Shown: piece by piece, positions 8,353 through 17,594 of the stretch
How the letters are laid out: every line of letters begins with the position of its first letter
Numbering within the stretch: position 1 is the first letter of the stretch
NCBI GenBank assembly: GCA_942492055.1
Contig: CALODP010000014.1
Location: forward strand, 86,544 to 150,543
DNA length: 64,000 bases
Direction of reading: 5' to 3'
Origin: CALODP01 sp942492055
GTDB taxonomy: Bacteria > Bacteroidota > Ignavibacteria > Ignavibacteriales > Melioribacteraceae
The notes under the pieces: model-generated
Databases searched by the model: none
Told to the model about the DNA's origin: nothing
What the model saw: the letters and a program-made list of their open reading frames with translations, nothing else
Position numbers and translations under genes: made by a program

Positions 8353-11160
8353 CTAGAATTTAATAAATACTGGTAATACGTATTCGTTTGTATCTGACTT
8401 CAATGATTTGAAGTAAATATTCGCGTAAGGTTTAACATCTTCCGGAAATTCGAAATCCGGTTTTTGGTACTTACATTCTATCTTATCCGAAATAGAAGGA
8501 TAGAGAGTAACTTTGTTTTTTCCGTTGATTGTAACTTTCATAGCCGGTTGTTTTTTAAGAACCGTTACCTCGGTAATATTCACATCCATTTGGCCGGCTT
8601 TGTTTGCGTATCCGGGAACCAACAAGAGAGTAAGTTCTGTATCTTCTTTAAATTTGTTCATCAGGGTAACGTCGCAAGAACTATTTCCGAAACCACCGAT
8701 AGCCTGAGTTTTACCATCTTTGTCGACAACCATTACCGCAAAGTCGGTAGTTTTGTTAAAGTCTTCTTTGCTGATATTCATTTCAAAGACTTTAGCTCTT
8801 TCATCTTTTTTGATGGTGAAAGGCATTTTATATGTTTCTACGCTATCGAGGAAGATAGTATAATCTTTCTTGTAGCCTTTAATTTTACTTGCCAACTTGT
8901 AAGATTTCACCTCGTCAAAGGTATTAATAATCTCAACGAAATTCTTTTTCGGAGATAGAGGTTTTTTATCAACTCTTTCCAATCCGTCGAATTCCACATC
9001 GAGAGTATAAGTAGAAGTATCTTTTGAAGTATATTCGCCGAGAACTATAAGTTCGTAGACCCCTTTCTTAAGGTCGTAGAAGAATTTTTCGTAATTTTCT
9101 TCCTCGTACTGTGGGCGTAATCTTCCGGCCATAACACCGTGTCCGTCAGGATTATGCAAATAGAATCTGCAACTAGTGAATTCGTCTTTGGCGGATTTAA
9201 TAGCAATACGCATTGTAGAAGCACCGGCAGGGACATTTAAGAAATATCTTTTATGCATACCCGGAGCAACTTTTACCTTTTCCCATGTTTGGGTGTATTT
9301 GTTAGCGGAATTAAATTCGTAAGGAATAATTACGGTTGCCATCATCTCAAATTCAGGGAATTTGGATTTGTCGGCTCTTTGGGCATATAACTTAGCGTTA
9401 TACATACCAGGGGATTGCATCTTATCGCGATCGATACGGAAATCAACAGTAGCGCCTTGTTGGTTTCTGAGGTGAACTTTTTTCTTAATTGGTTTCAACC
9501 ATTCGCTATCGCTTGTGATGTTATAGAGTCTGTAGAATTTCTTATTATCGATAGTGTTATTTCTTTCTACGGCGAACTCAAAATGTTCTTTACCTGTAAT
9601 GTAAGATCCATTTCTGATGTATAGGGACTGTGATTGATCGTCAGGCATATTAGGAGCAAATGATGAAACGGTGTATGTTTCGAATTTGTTCTGTTCACCG
9701 TTTTTGATGTATTTCTTCAATATCTCATAAGAATTAACAACATTGATGTAGCCGGATCCCATATCGATACTTTCGTAGCCTTCCATATCGGTAGCACCTT
9801 CTCTAACAGCGTTAAATAGTAAGGGAGAAGGAATCTTAGCATCAGGATATTCCTGCTTAACAGCAGACATCAATAGAGAAACAACGCCAGCCGAATATGG
9901 GCACGCCATACTTGTTCCCCAGAAAGTATCGCCACCTACAAAGTTAGGGATGGTTGATACACAAGCTCCCGGAGAAACGATATCAGGTTTATTAACTTCT
10001 CCGCCACGTGAACTGAAATGAAGAATCAGATCACGACCAGGGATGGCGCCATAAAGATCTTCGGCAACTTCTTCTGCCAATACCGCTCCACTTGAAAGGA
10101 GCCATTCGCAAGAAGAAGGGAGGCCAGTAGTTGAGATACCCGGACCTTCGTTACCGTTTGAGGTACAGATATAGAGATAAGGATTATCTTTTGCCAATTT
10201 GGTAAGGAAGATTTCCAAATCGGAACGAGCTTCAATTTCGGAGGCAATTCCGTAGCTCATAGTGATAATGCAAACTTCTTCTCTTTCTATAGCCATTTTA
10301 GCGGCGTATTCGTAAGCTTTTCTCATACTTTCGGTAACTGTAGCTCCACCTGAGTAATTATTGTTACCGATTTTAAGAGTGACGATTTTAGCACCGGGAG
10401 CAACGCCGTTAAGAGGATTGTTTCCAATCTGGAATCCTGCTGCGATACCGGCGCAATGTGATCCGTGAGATCCGTCGTCAAAGAAAAAGGATACTCTTTT
10501 CTCATCAGGGAAAATATTCAAAGCGATTGTAAAGAATGGTAAATCGTCTTTATTAGGGATTGTAAAAGTATCAAACTTTTCTTTGTAATTTCTCAAAGGC
10601 TTTTCATCGTCGATAGCTCCGTCGGAGTCCGTATCAACATAAACAACCCAATATTCTTCGCCGTTATCATTTGTTTTAAAAGTAACGAATTGGAATTGAT
10701 CATCTTCTTTTCCGTTGCCGTTAATATCGGCCGCACCGGAACCGGAGTTTTGCCAAAGTTTCTCGGGAACAACACCAATAAAGTAGTCGTCGATTGCCTT
10801 AAGAGAAAGCTTATCTGCTCCCGATAGTTTAAGATTTTTATCTTCGTTTACGAAGTAGTGGATATCATCTTCTTCATCTTTATCAGCTTCGTAGAAGAAG
10901 ATATCTCCTTGGCCAGTGAAGTCTTGAGCGTCAATAACTTTAACTTCACCGGTTGATGTTTTTGTCAAACCATCTATACCCATATCAACACCGGTATCGA
11001 GTACAAAAATGATTGTTCCTCTACCGTCGAAGTCAGGATGTTTATCAAGAAATTCCTGAACTCCTGTATTGCTAAGGGAGATAAAAGTTTGTTGTAATTC
11101 TTGCGCATTAATGGTTACAGTCAGCAAAAAAGCCGAAAGTATCAAGAGAGCGCGTTTCAT
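8353..11160 (-). CDS. exported S8 subtilase, tripeptidyl-peptidase II-like
   Basis: A 935-residue protein with a signal peptide ending INAQ. The subtilase catalytic triad is present: Asp55 in VLDTGVDMG, His232 in SHGSHCAGIA and Ser417 in GTSMACP, with Asn337 in SNGNEG as the oxyanion-hole residue. The long insertion between the Asp and His motifs (about 175 residues) and the large beta-rich C-terminal region after residue 480 match tripeptidyl-peptidase II-type subtilases, which remove tripeptides from peptide N-termini. The signal peptide places it in the periplasm or outside. It precedes the OPT transporter gene in a likely operon. Possible alternative activity: a general endoprotease of the same clan. 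Confidence 0.9.
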   Translation of the reverse strand: MKRALLILSAFLLTVTINAQELQQTFISLSNTGVQEFLDKHPDFDGRGTIIFVLDTGVDMGIDGLTKTSTGEVKVIDAQDFTGQGDIFFYEADKDEEDDIHYFVNEDKNLKLSGADKLSLKAIDDYFIGVVPEKLWQNSGSGAADINGNGKEDDQFQFVTFKTNDNGEEYWVVYVDTDSDGAIDDEKPLRNYKEKFDTFTIPNKDDLPFFTIALNIFPDEKRVSFFFDDGSHGSHCAGIAAGFQIGNNPLNGVAPGAKIVTLKIGNNNYSGGATVTESMRKAYEYAAKMAIEREEVCIITMSYGIASEIEARSDLEIFLTKLAKDNPYLYICTSNGNEGPGISTTGLPSSCEWLLSSGAVLAEEVAEDLYGAIPGRDLILHFSSRGGEVNKPDIVSPGACVSTIPNFVGGDTFWGTSMACPYSAGVVSLLMSAVKQEYPDAKIPSPLLFNAVREGATDMEGYESIDMGSGYINVVNSYEILKKYIKNGEQNKFETYTVSSFAPNMPDDQSQSLYIRNGSYITGKEHFEFAVERNNTIDNKKFYRLYNITSDSEWLKPIKKKVHLRNQQGATVDFRIDRDKMQSPGMYNAKLYAQRADKSKFPEFEMMATVIIPYEFNSANKYTQTWEKVKVAPGMHKRYFLNVPAGASTMRIAIKSAKDEFTSCRFYLHNPDGHGVMAGRLRPQYEEENYEKFFYDLKKGVYELIVLGEYTSKDTSTYTLDVEFDGLERVDKKPLSPKKNFVEIINTFDEVKSYKLASKIKGYKKDYTIFLDSVETYKMPFTIKKDERAKVFEMNISKEDFNKTTDFAVMVVDKDGKTQAIGGFGNSSCDVTLMNKFKEDTELTLLLVPGYANKAGQMDVNITEVTVLKKQPAMKVTINGKNKVTLYPSISDKIECKYQKPDFEFPEDVKPYANIYFKSLKSDTNEYVLPVFIKF

Positions 11161-11184
11161 AAAAACCCCCGTGTTTTATAAATA

Positions 11185-12021
11185 TTATTTTGTAATTGAT
11201 TTAGTGACAGAGACTTTTGCTTTGTCAAGTTTATTGTAATCCAATTCCGAACCGAGAAGGCTATGAGGAATAAGGTAAACAACCATAAGTAAGATTGCCG
11301 CGAACAAAGCCCATAGAGCCGGGTGTTTTGCTTTGCGGTATTTAAAGAAGGCAAAAAGCCATCCGATAAAAGCAACAATAGTTTTATTATCCGTCAGATC
11401 ATGTCCGAAGGGGAAGCCAGTCCAATAAGCACCGAACGCGTATTTTTGCACCAACGGACCGAGTATAAGGCCACCTACAAGTAAAAGCCCCAAAGTCCAG
11501 AGAGTAAGTCTGATAAGTTTGGGTTTTTTTGCGAAAGCTTCCAAACCGGTTCTGGTAGAAAGAAGCATTGCCCCGAACATCGTAATTACATGGAGAATAA
11601 GAAGCCAGAGAGGCACATCTCCTTTGAAACGTATAATAACGTTTTCTTCCAAAGGGAGAATATATTTATTACCGCTTTTTTGCAATTCGATGTAATATAG
11701 AAGTTTTCCTGCCGGAGGCTGATTCGGGAGGAGACCGGTAAGAGTAGATCCTTCTCTAACCATTTCATCGATGTTCCATTCGTCATCTGTTTTGAATCGT
11801 TTCCAAAAAAGCGTACCGGTAAACTCAACATCTTCAACGTCAATAGAAACAATGTGATCCGAGGTCCCTCCGTGGCTACGGTATAATTTGTAGGTAACCG
11901 AAGAATTCTCAAGTTTAACACTCTCGCTAAGAGGATAGGTAGGGCCTGTTCTTTTTTGATAATATGCGGTTGCAAGGGTAATAACAAAGGCCAACAACCA
12001 CAATAGAAATTTACTTTTCAT
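11185..12021 (-). CDS. membrane protein of unknown function
   Basis: A 278-residue protein with one N-terminal membrane segment (FLLWLLAFVITLATAYY), a soluble beta-rich segment of about 110 residues, and four or so further membrane segments from residue 135 on, each separated by short loops. The arrangement (anchored extracytoplasmic domain plus C-terminal membrane bundle) recalls hypothetical proteins of Bacteroidota with no assigned role. It lies between the subtilase gene and the copper-chaperone genes, all leftward. I cannot assign a function. Confidence 0.7.
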   Translation of the reverse strand: MKSKFLLWLLAFVITLATAYYQKRTGPTYPLSESVKLENSSVTYKLYRSHGGTSDHIVSIDVEDVEFTGTLFWKRFKTDDEWNIDEMVREGSTLTGLLPNQPPAGKLLYYIELQKSGNKYILPLEENVIIRFKGDVPLWLLILHVITMFGAMLLSTRTGLEAFAKKPKLIRLTLWTLGLLLVGGLILGPLVQKYAFGAYWTGFPFGHDLTDNKTIVAFIGWLFAFFKYRKAKHPALWALFAAILLMVVYLIPHSLLGSELDYNKLDKAKVSVTKSITK

Positions 12022-12125
12022 TAAGAATCGGAATTTGTTTTTTCCATATCAACTAGAGCCTTAAATTAAGATATATCGGGTGATAATAGCAAATATTATT
12101 TCAGAATAATCTTCACTATCCGAAC

Positions 12126-12647
12126 TTACTTCATTTCATCCCGCATCTTCATTTCCCGGGACTTCTCCAATTTTCTTACCGGCGCACGGAGTAATAGTTT
12201 ACCCCCCTTTTGGAAGATCAAATTAACCGAGTATAGAGAATCGGAATGGATATTTTCAGTCAATTTGATAAGCATAATGTGATAGCTCATAGGTTTCAGA
12301 TGTACTGTAGAATAAGGGGCAATAGGGAGCTCATCGATTCTTCGCATACCCATCATATCGTTAGAGGCTTTAAAGGACTCATGTATTTCAACTATCTCCG
12401 CAAAATCCGCTTCCGCTCCGATAAGAGTATCGGCATTCGAAGTGTTGTTAATTATTGTTAGAAACATAGCGCTGTTCATTCCTTTGGCGGCAGCGCGAAT
12501 CCACGGAGATGTAACAGTAAGTTCCTCGTCGATTATTTTTTCCGCTTTTTGGGTATTGATAACCGGCTTTTGAGTATCATTATTTTTTTCGCCGCAAGAG
12601 AATAGAAGAAGAGTTGCTAATAGTAGGAAAAATATTTTGTTTTTCAT
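12126..12647 (-). CDS. PCu(A)C-type periplasmic copper chaperone, lipoprotein
   Basis: A 173-residue protein with a lipobox (LLLFSC, Cys18) and a PCu(A)C (DUF461) domain. The features visible are TSPWIRAA at the domain start, a His followed by a cluster of Met (IHES...MMGM) and a later HLKPMSYHIM, matching the His/Met copper(I) ligands of the family. Such proteins carry copper in the periplasm, often to the CuA site of cytochrome oxidase together with SCO1/SenC. The next gene upstream is a SCO1/SenC homologue 9 bases away, which supports this role. Confidence 0.85.
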   Translation of the reverse strand: MKNKIFFLLLATLLLFSCGEKNNDTQKPVINTQKAEKIIDEELTVTSPWIRAAAKGMNSAMFLTIINNTSNADTLIGAEADFAEIVEIHESFKASNDMMGMRRIDELPIAPYSTVHLKPMSYHIMLIKLTENIHSDSLYSVNLIFQKGGKLLLRAPVRKLEKSREMKMRDEMK

Positions 12648-12656
12648 GATGCCCTC

Positions 12657-13241
12657 TTATTCAATTGATTTGATGTCTTCAATGATTTCTTTGGTGTTAA
12701 TTGAACTTCCGAGATAGTTTTTTCTTAAGTTCCCTTCTTTGTCAATTAGGGAAATTCTATCGGTGTGTACGAAGTAGACTATCTTTTCCCCTGCTTTGGT
12801 AACAGTAGTGTCATTCGGAATAGCGAATACACCAAAGTGACGTGTTATGGAATCGATAGTTGCTTTGTTTCCTGTTAGAAATGTCCAGTTCGATAAATCA
12901 AGCTCTCTTATATTCGCGAATTTCCGTAGTATTTCGGGGGAGTCAGTTTCCGGATCAAAACTAAGAGAGAGGAAATGGAGATTTTCCAGTTTTTCTTTCT
13001 GCGCATGTTCCTGTATTAATCTCATATTATTTGTTGTCATAGGACAGATATCCGGACAATTAGTAAAGATAAAACCCATTACAATAGTTTTTCCAAGGAA
13101 ATTATTTGGGAAAGATAGATTTGTATTTTTGTGAGATCTCAAATTATAATTGCTCCCGGCAAAGGAATCTACCTTTGGGAGTTGCTTACTACATGAAATA
13201 ATAAGAAAAGAGAATAAGAGAAGAAGTTTCTTTAAGTTCAT
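12657..13241 (-). CDS. SCO1/SenC family copper-delivery lipoprotein
   Basis: A 194-residue protein starting at the ATG at 13241, preceded by AAGGAG; a longer start at 13277 would precede the signal sequence. It has a lipobox (LIISC, Cys17), a thioredoxin-like fold with the redox/copper motif CPDIC (Cys62, Cys66) and the conserved His159 in FVHTD, which are the three copper ligands of SCO proteins. It assists metallation or thiol reduction of the cytochrome c oxidase CuA centre. It is paired with the PCu(A)C gene directly downstream. Confidence 0.9.
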   Translation of the reverse strand: MNLKKLLLLFSFLIISCSKQLPKVDSFAGSNYNLRSHKNTNLSFPNNFLGKTIVMGFIFTNCPDICPMTTNNMRLIQEHAQKEKLENLHFLSLSFDPETDSPEILRKFANIRELDLSNWTFLTGNKATIDSITRHFGVFAIPNDTTVTKAGEKIVYFVHTDRISLIDKEGNLRKNYLGSSINTKEIIEDIKSIE

Positions 13242-13416
13242 TATTAACTCCTTTGGGTGAAATAATAGAACTATCAAGTTAGAAAAAAATATAAATTTTT
13301 ATTATTATTAAGGCAAGGATGAATAATGCGAGATAAAGGTCATTAAATTAATTTTTGTAAATATTAATGCAATTATTTCGATAATAGATTCAAAGTGCAG
13401 ATGAAATAGGTGAATT

Positions 13417-13794
13417 ATGAAGAAGGCCTTAATAGTAGAGGATGATAAACACACTGCGGCTTTTTTGAGAAGAGCTTTGGAAAAAGAGTTTAAATATGAA
13501 GTCGTGTGGGGAGAGAATGGCAAAGCAGGGATAGAGAAGTTAAAACATTTTTCTCCCGATATAGTATTGCTTGATATTGCTATGCCGATAATGAACGGAG
13601 TTGATTTTCTAAAGGCTTTTAGAGGTATTAAAGGCTACGAAGATACTCCTGTAATAATACTTTCGGCAAATAGTGAAAAAGAGATAGTTGCGGAGCTTAT
13701 TCAGTTGAAAATATGCGACTATATTCTTAAGCCTCTTGTTTACGAGAGGACATGTTTACGTTTGCAATCGATTTTAAGCAAAGTTTTTTCATAA
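13417..13794 (+). CDS. single-domain response regulator (CheY-like receiver)
   Basis: A 125-residue stand-alone receiver domain. Acidic pair in VEDD at residues 7-10, phospho-acceptor Asp53 in LLDIAMP, Ser83 in ILSAN and Lys105 in LKPL are all present, so phosphorylation should work. There is no output domain, and no histidine kinase gene lies next to it. It would act through protein contacts or a phosphorelay; the partner is unknown. A terminator shared with the aldolase gene follows directly. Confidence 0.9.
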   Translation: MKKALIVEDDKHTAAFLRRALEKEFKYEVVWGENGKAGIEKLKHFSPDIVLLDIAMPIMNGVDFLKAFRGIKGYEDTPVIILSANSEKEIVAELIQLKICDYILKPLVYERTCLRLQSILSKVFS

Positions 13795-13797
13795 AAA

Positions 13798-13822
13798 AAA
13801 CCCGTCATCAGACGGGTTTTTC
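13798..13822. terminator. bidirectional Rho-independent terminator
   Basis: AAACCCGTC pairs perfectly with GACGGGTTT around an ATCA loop, with A-run before and T-run after, so it can stop both the rightward regulator gene and the leftward aldolase gene. Confidence 0.9.
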
Positions 13823-13842
13823 TTTATAATATTTCGGAATAC

Positions 13843-14871
13843 TTATTTTCCTAAAGTAGTTCCTTCCCCTCTCAAATCGCTAACAGCAACTTTAACACGA
13901 TCTTTCATTCCTGCCATAGCCATTTTCAAGTATCCGCGAGGGTCGTAAACTTTTTTGTTACCAACTTCGCCGTCAACTTTCAAAGCGCCATCGTAGTTTT
14001 TGAATAAGTGGTTAACGATAGGTCTTGTGAAAGCATACTGAGTATCAGTATCAACGTTCATTTTGATTACACCGTAATCCAAAGTTTCACGAATTTCTTC
14101 CAAAGAAGAACCTGATCCGCCATGGAATACTAAGTCGAAAGAAGCAGCTTCGCCATATTTTGCAACAACAGCATCCTGACCATCTTTCAAGATAGAAGGA
14201 CGAAGTTTAACGTTACCTGGTTTGTATACACCATGAACGTTACCGAAAGTTGCAGCGAACATATATCTACCACCTTCAACCGAAGATAATCTTTCGTATA
14301 CATAAAGCATGTCTTCAGGAGTTGTGTATAGTTTTTCTGCAGGAGCGTCTTCGTTTGAAACGCCATCTTCTTCACCACCAACAACACCGGCTTCAACTTC
14401 AAGAATAATTCCCAATTCTTTACATTCTTTCAACAAATCAACTGCGATATCCATATTCTCTTTCAATGGAAGAGCAGATCCGTCGAACATGTGAGAGTTG
14501 AATAATGGTTGTTCTCCTCTTTCTACTCTTTTTCTTGATTCTGCAATCAATGGTTTCAAGAAAGAGTCAACTTTAGCAGCCTGGCAGTGGTCAGTATGCA
14601 AAGCAACGTTGATATCATATTTATCAGCAACTAAGTGAATGTGATTTGCAATAGAAATTGCACCTAGAGCAGCGTCTTTCAAGGAACCTGAAGCGAATTC
14701 ACCACCACCGGTGGAAACCTGAATGATACCGTCTGATTTGGCTTCGGCAAAAGCTTCCAAACAAGCGTTTGCTGTAGCTTCACTAGTTACGTTGATTGCA
14801 GGGTAAGCGAATTTGTTCTTTTTCGCGTTGTCGAGCATCTGGCAATACTTTTCGTATGATACTACTGGCAT
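13843..14871 (-). CDS. fbaA: class II fructose-bisphosphate aldolase
   Basis: A 342-residue zinc aldolase that reversibly cleaves fructose 1,6-bisphosphate to the two triose phosphates in the cytoplasm (glycolysis and gluconeogenesis). Visible class II motifs are LHTDHC at residues 91-96 (catalytic Asp94, zinc ligand His95), the glycine-rich EVEAGVVGGEED, the second zinc His in NVHGVYKPGN and the third in FHGGSGS. The length fits the class IIA (E. coli FbaA-like) enzymes of about 340-360 residues. A candidate Bacteroidota-type promoter lies about 60 bases upstream. Confidence 0.95.
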   Translation of the reverse strand: MPVVSYEKYCQMLDNAKKNKFAYPAINVTSEATANACLEAFAEAKSDGIIQVSTGGGEFASGSLKDAALGAISIANHIHLVADKYDINVALHTDHCQAAKVDSFLKPLIAESRKRVERGEQPLFNSHMFDGSALPLKENMDIAVDLLKECKELGIILEVEAGVVGGEEDGVSNEDAPAEKLYTTPEDMLYVYERLSSVEGGRYMFAATFGNVHGVYKPGNVKLRPSILKDGQDAVVAKYGEAASFDLVFHGGSGSSLEEIRETLDYGVIKMNVDTDTQYAFTRPIVNHLFKNYDGALKVDGEVGNKKVYDPRGYLKMAMAGMKDRVKVAVSDLRGEGTTLGK

Positions 14872-15174
14872 TTGTAAATCTCCTAATTTATTAAATGACT
14901 AACCGTTCATTTCGCTTAATTAAACAAGCAAAAATAGGCAAAAATATAAAGTTATTCAATTCTGAGTCACTATTAGAATATTGTTGCGATAGTATTAACA
15001 GAAAAATAATATCATCCTTTCACATTGTTTTTCAAGAAAACTGTAAGGATAATTTGTAAACAAATATTCTCATTTGGTTAGTTCAATAATTTTTCTCAAA
15101 ACTATATTCAGAGGGAGGTTGTTTTATCAATTATAAATTAATTCCATCTAATTTCGTATGTTTGGCAAACAAAC
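14872..15174. other. divergent intergenic region between aldolase and HAD phosphatase genes
   Basis: No gene is visible in these 303 bases. The left part contains the leftward aldolase promoter candidate. The rest is AT-rich and should hold the rightward promoter for the HAD phosphatase operon, but I see no clear consensus. Confidence 0.5.
14929..14959 (-). promoter_or_regulatory. candidate Bacteroidota-type promoter for aldolase
   Basis: Read leftwards: TTG at 14959-14957, a 20-base spacer, then TATTTTTG at 14936-14929, which matches the -33 TTG and -7 TAnnTTTG elements known for Bacteroidota. It lies about 57 bases before the aldolase ATG. Confidence 0.45.
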
Positions 15175-15858
15175 ATGAAAACTATATCGGGATTGAAGAT
15201 GACTTCACTTAACGGGAATATCGAACTGGTTGTGTTCGACTTGGACGGGACACTTTGTATGTCTCATAAAACAATCTATCAAGCAGTTATAAAGACGCTG
15301 GCGGATTTGGAAATAGATGTAAAAATAGATGAGAATGAGTTTTACAAAACCATCGGAATGCATTTTCGAGAAATCTTTGCCAAACTAAATGTGGAAGTGG
15401 AGGATTTGGAATTCTTTATTTCTGAATTTATTAAAAGATATTTCGATTTCATAGAGTACACCGAGTTATATGAAGGGGTGTTGGAAACCCTCGAAGATCT
15501 GCATTCAAGAGGATTCAAAATTGCATTGCTGACAACCAAAGCACAGGGGCAGGCAGAACAAATTATAGAGCATTTCAAGATTGGAAAATATTTCAGCGGT
15601 ATTTACGGAAGAAGACCCGATTTGGAGGTTAAACCGTCACCTCAACCTCTTCTGACAATTTGTTCCGATTTGAAGATTGCTCCGGAAAATACTTTGATGG
15701 TCGGGGATTCGGAGATGGATATTCAATGCGGAAAGAATGCCGGTGCAAAATCATGCGCGGTTACATTCGGATATAGAACAAAAGAGAAATTGAAATCGGA
15801 ACAACCTGATTTGCTGATCGATAAGATGATAGCTCTTAACTCCTTAATCAAAAATTGA
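15175..15858 (+). CDS. HAD-superfamily phosphatase, phosphoglycolate-phosphatase-like
   Basis: A 227-residue HAD hydrolase with all four motifs: DLDGTL (nucleophile Asp) near residue 21, LLTTK for motif II, a Lys in EVKPSP for motif III, and MVGDSEMD for motif IV. A helical cap follows motif I, as in Gph/PgmB-like enzymes that hydrolyse small sugar phosphates or phosphoglycolate. The exact substrate cannot be told. The start may be the ATG at 15175 or the one at 15199, since neither has a strong ribosome site. It is followed after 8 bases by an enoyl-CoA hydratase-like gene. Confidence 0.85.
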   Translation: MKTISGLKMTSLNGNIELVVFDLDGTLCMSHKTIYQAVIKTLADLEIDVKIDENEFYKTIGMHFREIFAKLNVEVEDLEFFISEFIKRYFDFIEYTELYEGVLETLEDLHSRGFKIALLTTKAQGQAEQIIEHFKIGKYFSGIYGRRPDLEVKPSPQPLLTICSDLKIAPENTLMVGDSEMDIQCGKNAGAKSCAVTFGYRTKEKLKSEQPDLLIDKMIALNSLIKN

Positions 15859-15866
15859 GAACTACT

Positions 15867-16628
15867 ATGAAAGAAAGAGGGAAAGTCGCTGTAAGTGTGG
15901 AAAACGGAATCGCGAATGTAACATTTTTTCATCCGAAGGGGAATTCCCTTCCGGCAAAATTACTTAACGATTTGGCCAAAGAACTGTGGCTCATTTCGAT
16001 GGATGAAGCCGTGAAGGTGATAGTATTGGAGAGCGAAGGAGATAGAGTATTTTGTAGCGGTGCCTCTTTTGAAGAACTTGCCGGTATAAAAAACGAAGCA
16101 GAAGGACGAGCGTTTTTTATGGGATTCGGGAAAGTTCTCGACACAATGATAAAGTCCCCGCAAATTATAATCGGAAAAATAAAAGGGAAATCCGTAGGGG
16201 GAGGTGTAGGTTTGGTTGCAGCATGTGATTATGCCGTAGCTGAGAAAAACGCCTCCGTTAAACTTAGCGAATTGGCTTTGGGAATCGGTCCTTTTGTTAT
16301 TGCGCCGGCTATTGAAAGAAGAATCGGGAAATCGGCTTTTGCGGAAATGACAATTGACGGAGAATGGAAAGATGCCGAGTGGTGCTTGAGGAAAGGATTG
16401 TACAACAAAGTGTTCGAATCGGAAAAGGAACTTGATAAATATGTTACCGAATTATCCAAACGCTTATCCGACGAAAGTTTTTCGGCAACAAGTAAACTAA
16501 AAGAGATATTTTGGGAAGGCTACGAAGAGATCCGTCAAACGTTCGAGGCAAGAGCCGCCCTTAGCGGGAAATTGGTTCTCTCCGATTTTACCAAAGAGTT
16601 TATTGCAAATTTCAAATCGAAAAAGTAA
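15867..16628 (+). CDS. enoyl-CoA hydratase/isomerase family protein
   Basis: A 253-residue crotonase-fold protein. I chose the ATG at 15867, because the longer frame begins with a TTG that overlaps the previous stop. Crotonase features are the CoA-binding loop CSGASFEELAG with the oxyanion-hole backbone, the second oxyanion loop KGKSVGGGVGLVAACDYAVA, and the ELALGIGPFVIAPAIERRIG segment. Catalytic Glu positions of true hydratases are not obviously both kept, so the reaction (hydratase, isomerase or other acyl-CoA lyase) remains open. It lies in a likely operon with the HAD phosphatase and the Mut7-C protein. Confidence 0.85.
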   Translation: MKERGKVAVSVENGIANVTFFHPKGNSLPAKLLNDLAKELWLISMDEAVKVIVLESEGDRVFCSGASFEELAGIKNEAEGRAFFMGFGKVLDTMIKSPQIIIGKIKGKSVGGGVGLVAACDYAVAEKNASVKLSELALGIGPFVIAPAIERRIGKSAFAEMTIDGEWKDAEWCLRKGLYNKVFESEKELDKYVTELSKRLSDESFSATSKLKEIFWEGYEEIRQTFEARAALSGKLVLSDFTKEFIANFKSKK

Positions 16629-16645
16629 GTAAAGAAGCGGAGTAA

Positions 16646-17401
16646 ATGAAGATGAATAAACAAGTTTACTTCCGCTTTTACGAAGAGCTAAACGATTTCC
16701 TTCCTCCTAATCTCAGAAAGAAAGAATTTGTATGGGAATACATAGATAAGACCACAGTTAAGGATATGATTGAGGCCATTGGTGTTCCTCATCCGGAAAT
16801 AGATTTGATATTGATTAACGGGGGCTCAGTCGGTTTTGAATCCTTTGTGACGGATGGAGATCGTATAAGTGTTTATCCTGAGTTTGAGTCGATGGATATT
16901 TCTCCGGTTCAGAAACTTCGTCCTACACCTCTTAGAAATCCGAAATTCGTTTTAGATGTTCATCTTGGTACTTTGGCTCGACAGATGAGAATGTTAGGGA
17001 TAGATACTTATTACGCAAACGATTTGTCGGATGAAAAGATAATAGAAATATCCCAGAAAGAGAAACGCGCTATTCTCACAAGAGATTTGGGAATATTGAA
17101 ATCGGGAAAGGTCACCAGAGGGTACTGGGTTAGAAATACTAATCCGGATGAGCAAATAATTGAAATACTCCGAAGATTTCAGTTGGAGAAGCAGTTATCC
17201 CCCTTTAGTCGCTGTATCTCATGCAACGGAGAACTTGCACCGGTTGAAAAATCGAAAGTGGAAAGTCGTTTGCCTGATAAAGTAAAGGGGTATTACGATA
17301 TCTTTTTTCAATGTGCTGCTTGCGATAAAGTATATTGGAAAGGAACTCATTTCGAAGATATGAGAAAGAAAGTTGAGAAGATCATGAGCGCAATCAAATA
17401 A
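16646..17401 (+). CDS. Mut7-C RNase domain protein with N-terminal ubiquitin-like domain
   Basis: A 251-residue protein. Residues about 1-85 form a ubiquitin/MoaD-like beta-grasp domain (VGFESFVTDGDRISVYPEF near the end), and residues about 95-245 match the Mut7-C RNase (PIN-like) domain with DVHLGTLARQMRMLGIDT, acidic residues in ILTRDLGIL and a zinc ribbon (CISCNGELAP ... CAACDKVYW). The family is common in bacteria, predicted to be a nuclease, and experimentally little known. The start at 16646 has GGAG 6 bases upstream. It is the third gene of the HAD phosphatase operon. Confidence 0.85.
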   Translation: MKMNKQVYFRFYEELNDFLPPNLRKKEFVWEYIDKTTVKDMIEAIGVPHPEIDLILINGGSVGFESFVTDGDRISVYPEFESMDISPVQKLRPTPLRNPKFVLDVHLGTLARQMRMLGIDTYYANDLSDEKIIEISQKEKRAILTRDLGILKSGKVTRGYWVRNTNPDEQIIEILRRFQLEKQLSPFSRCISCNGELAPVEKSKVESRLPDKVKGYYDIFFQCAACDKVYWKGTHFEDMRKKVEKIMSAIK

Positions 17402-17594
17402 AATTCCTTCGAAGTTACACCTCATATGACTACAACTAGCTATAGTGAATAATAACTATTTTTACTATTTTCTTTTACTTTGCTAAAAGATGATGATGAA
17501 TGATAATATTCAGGACAAACGTGAATTAATAGTTGCCTGACTCGTTGAGTAATATCCTTCGCTAATTATTACATCAAATAAATCAGAGGGTAAG

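Noticed and set aside
8464..8958. Plus-strand ORF of 164 codons inside the subtilase gene
   Set aside because: Antisense shadow of a well-supported gene; composition is the complement of the real frame.
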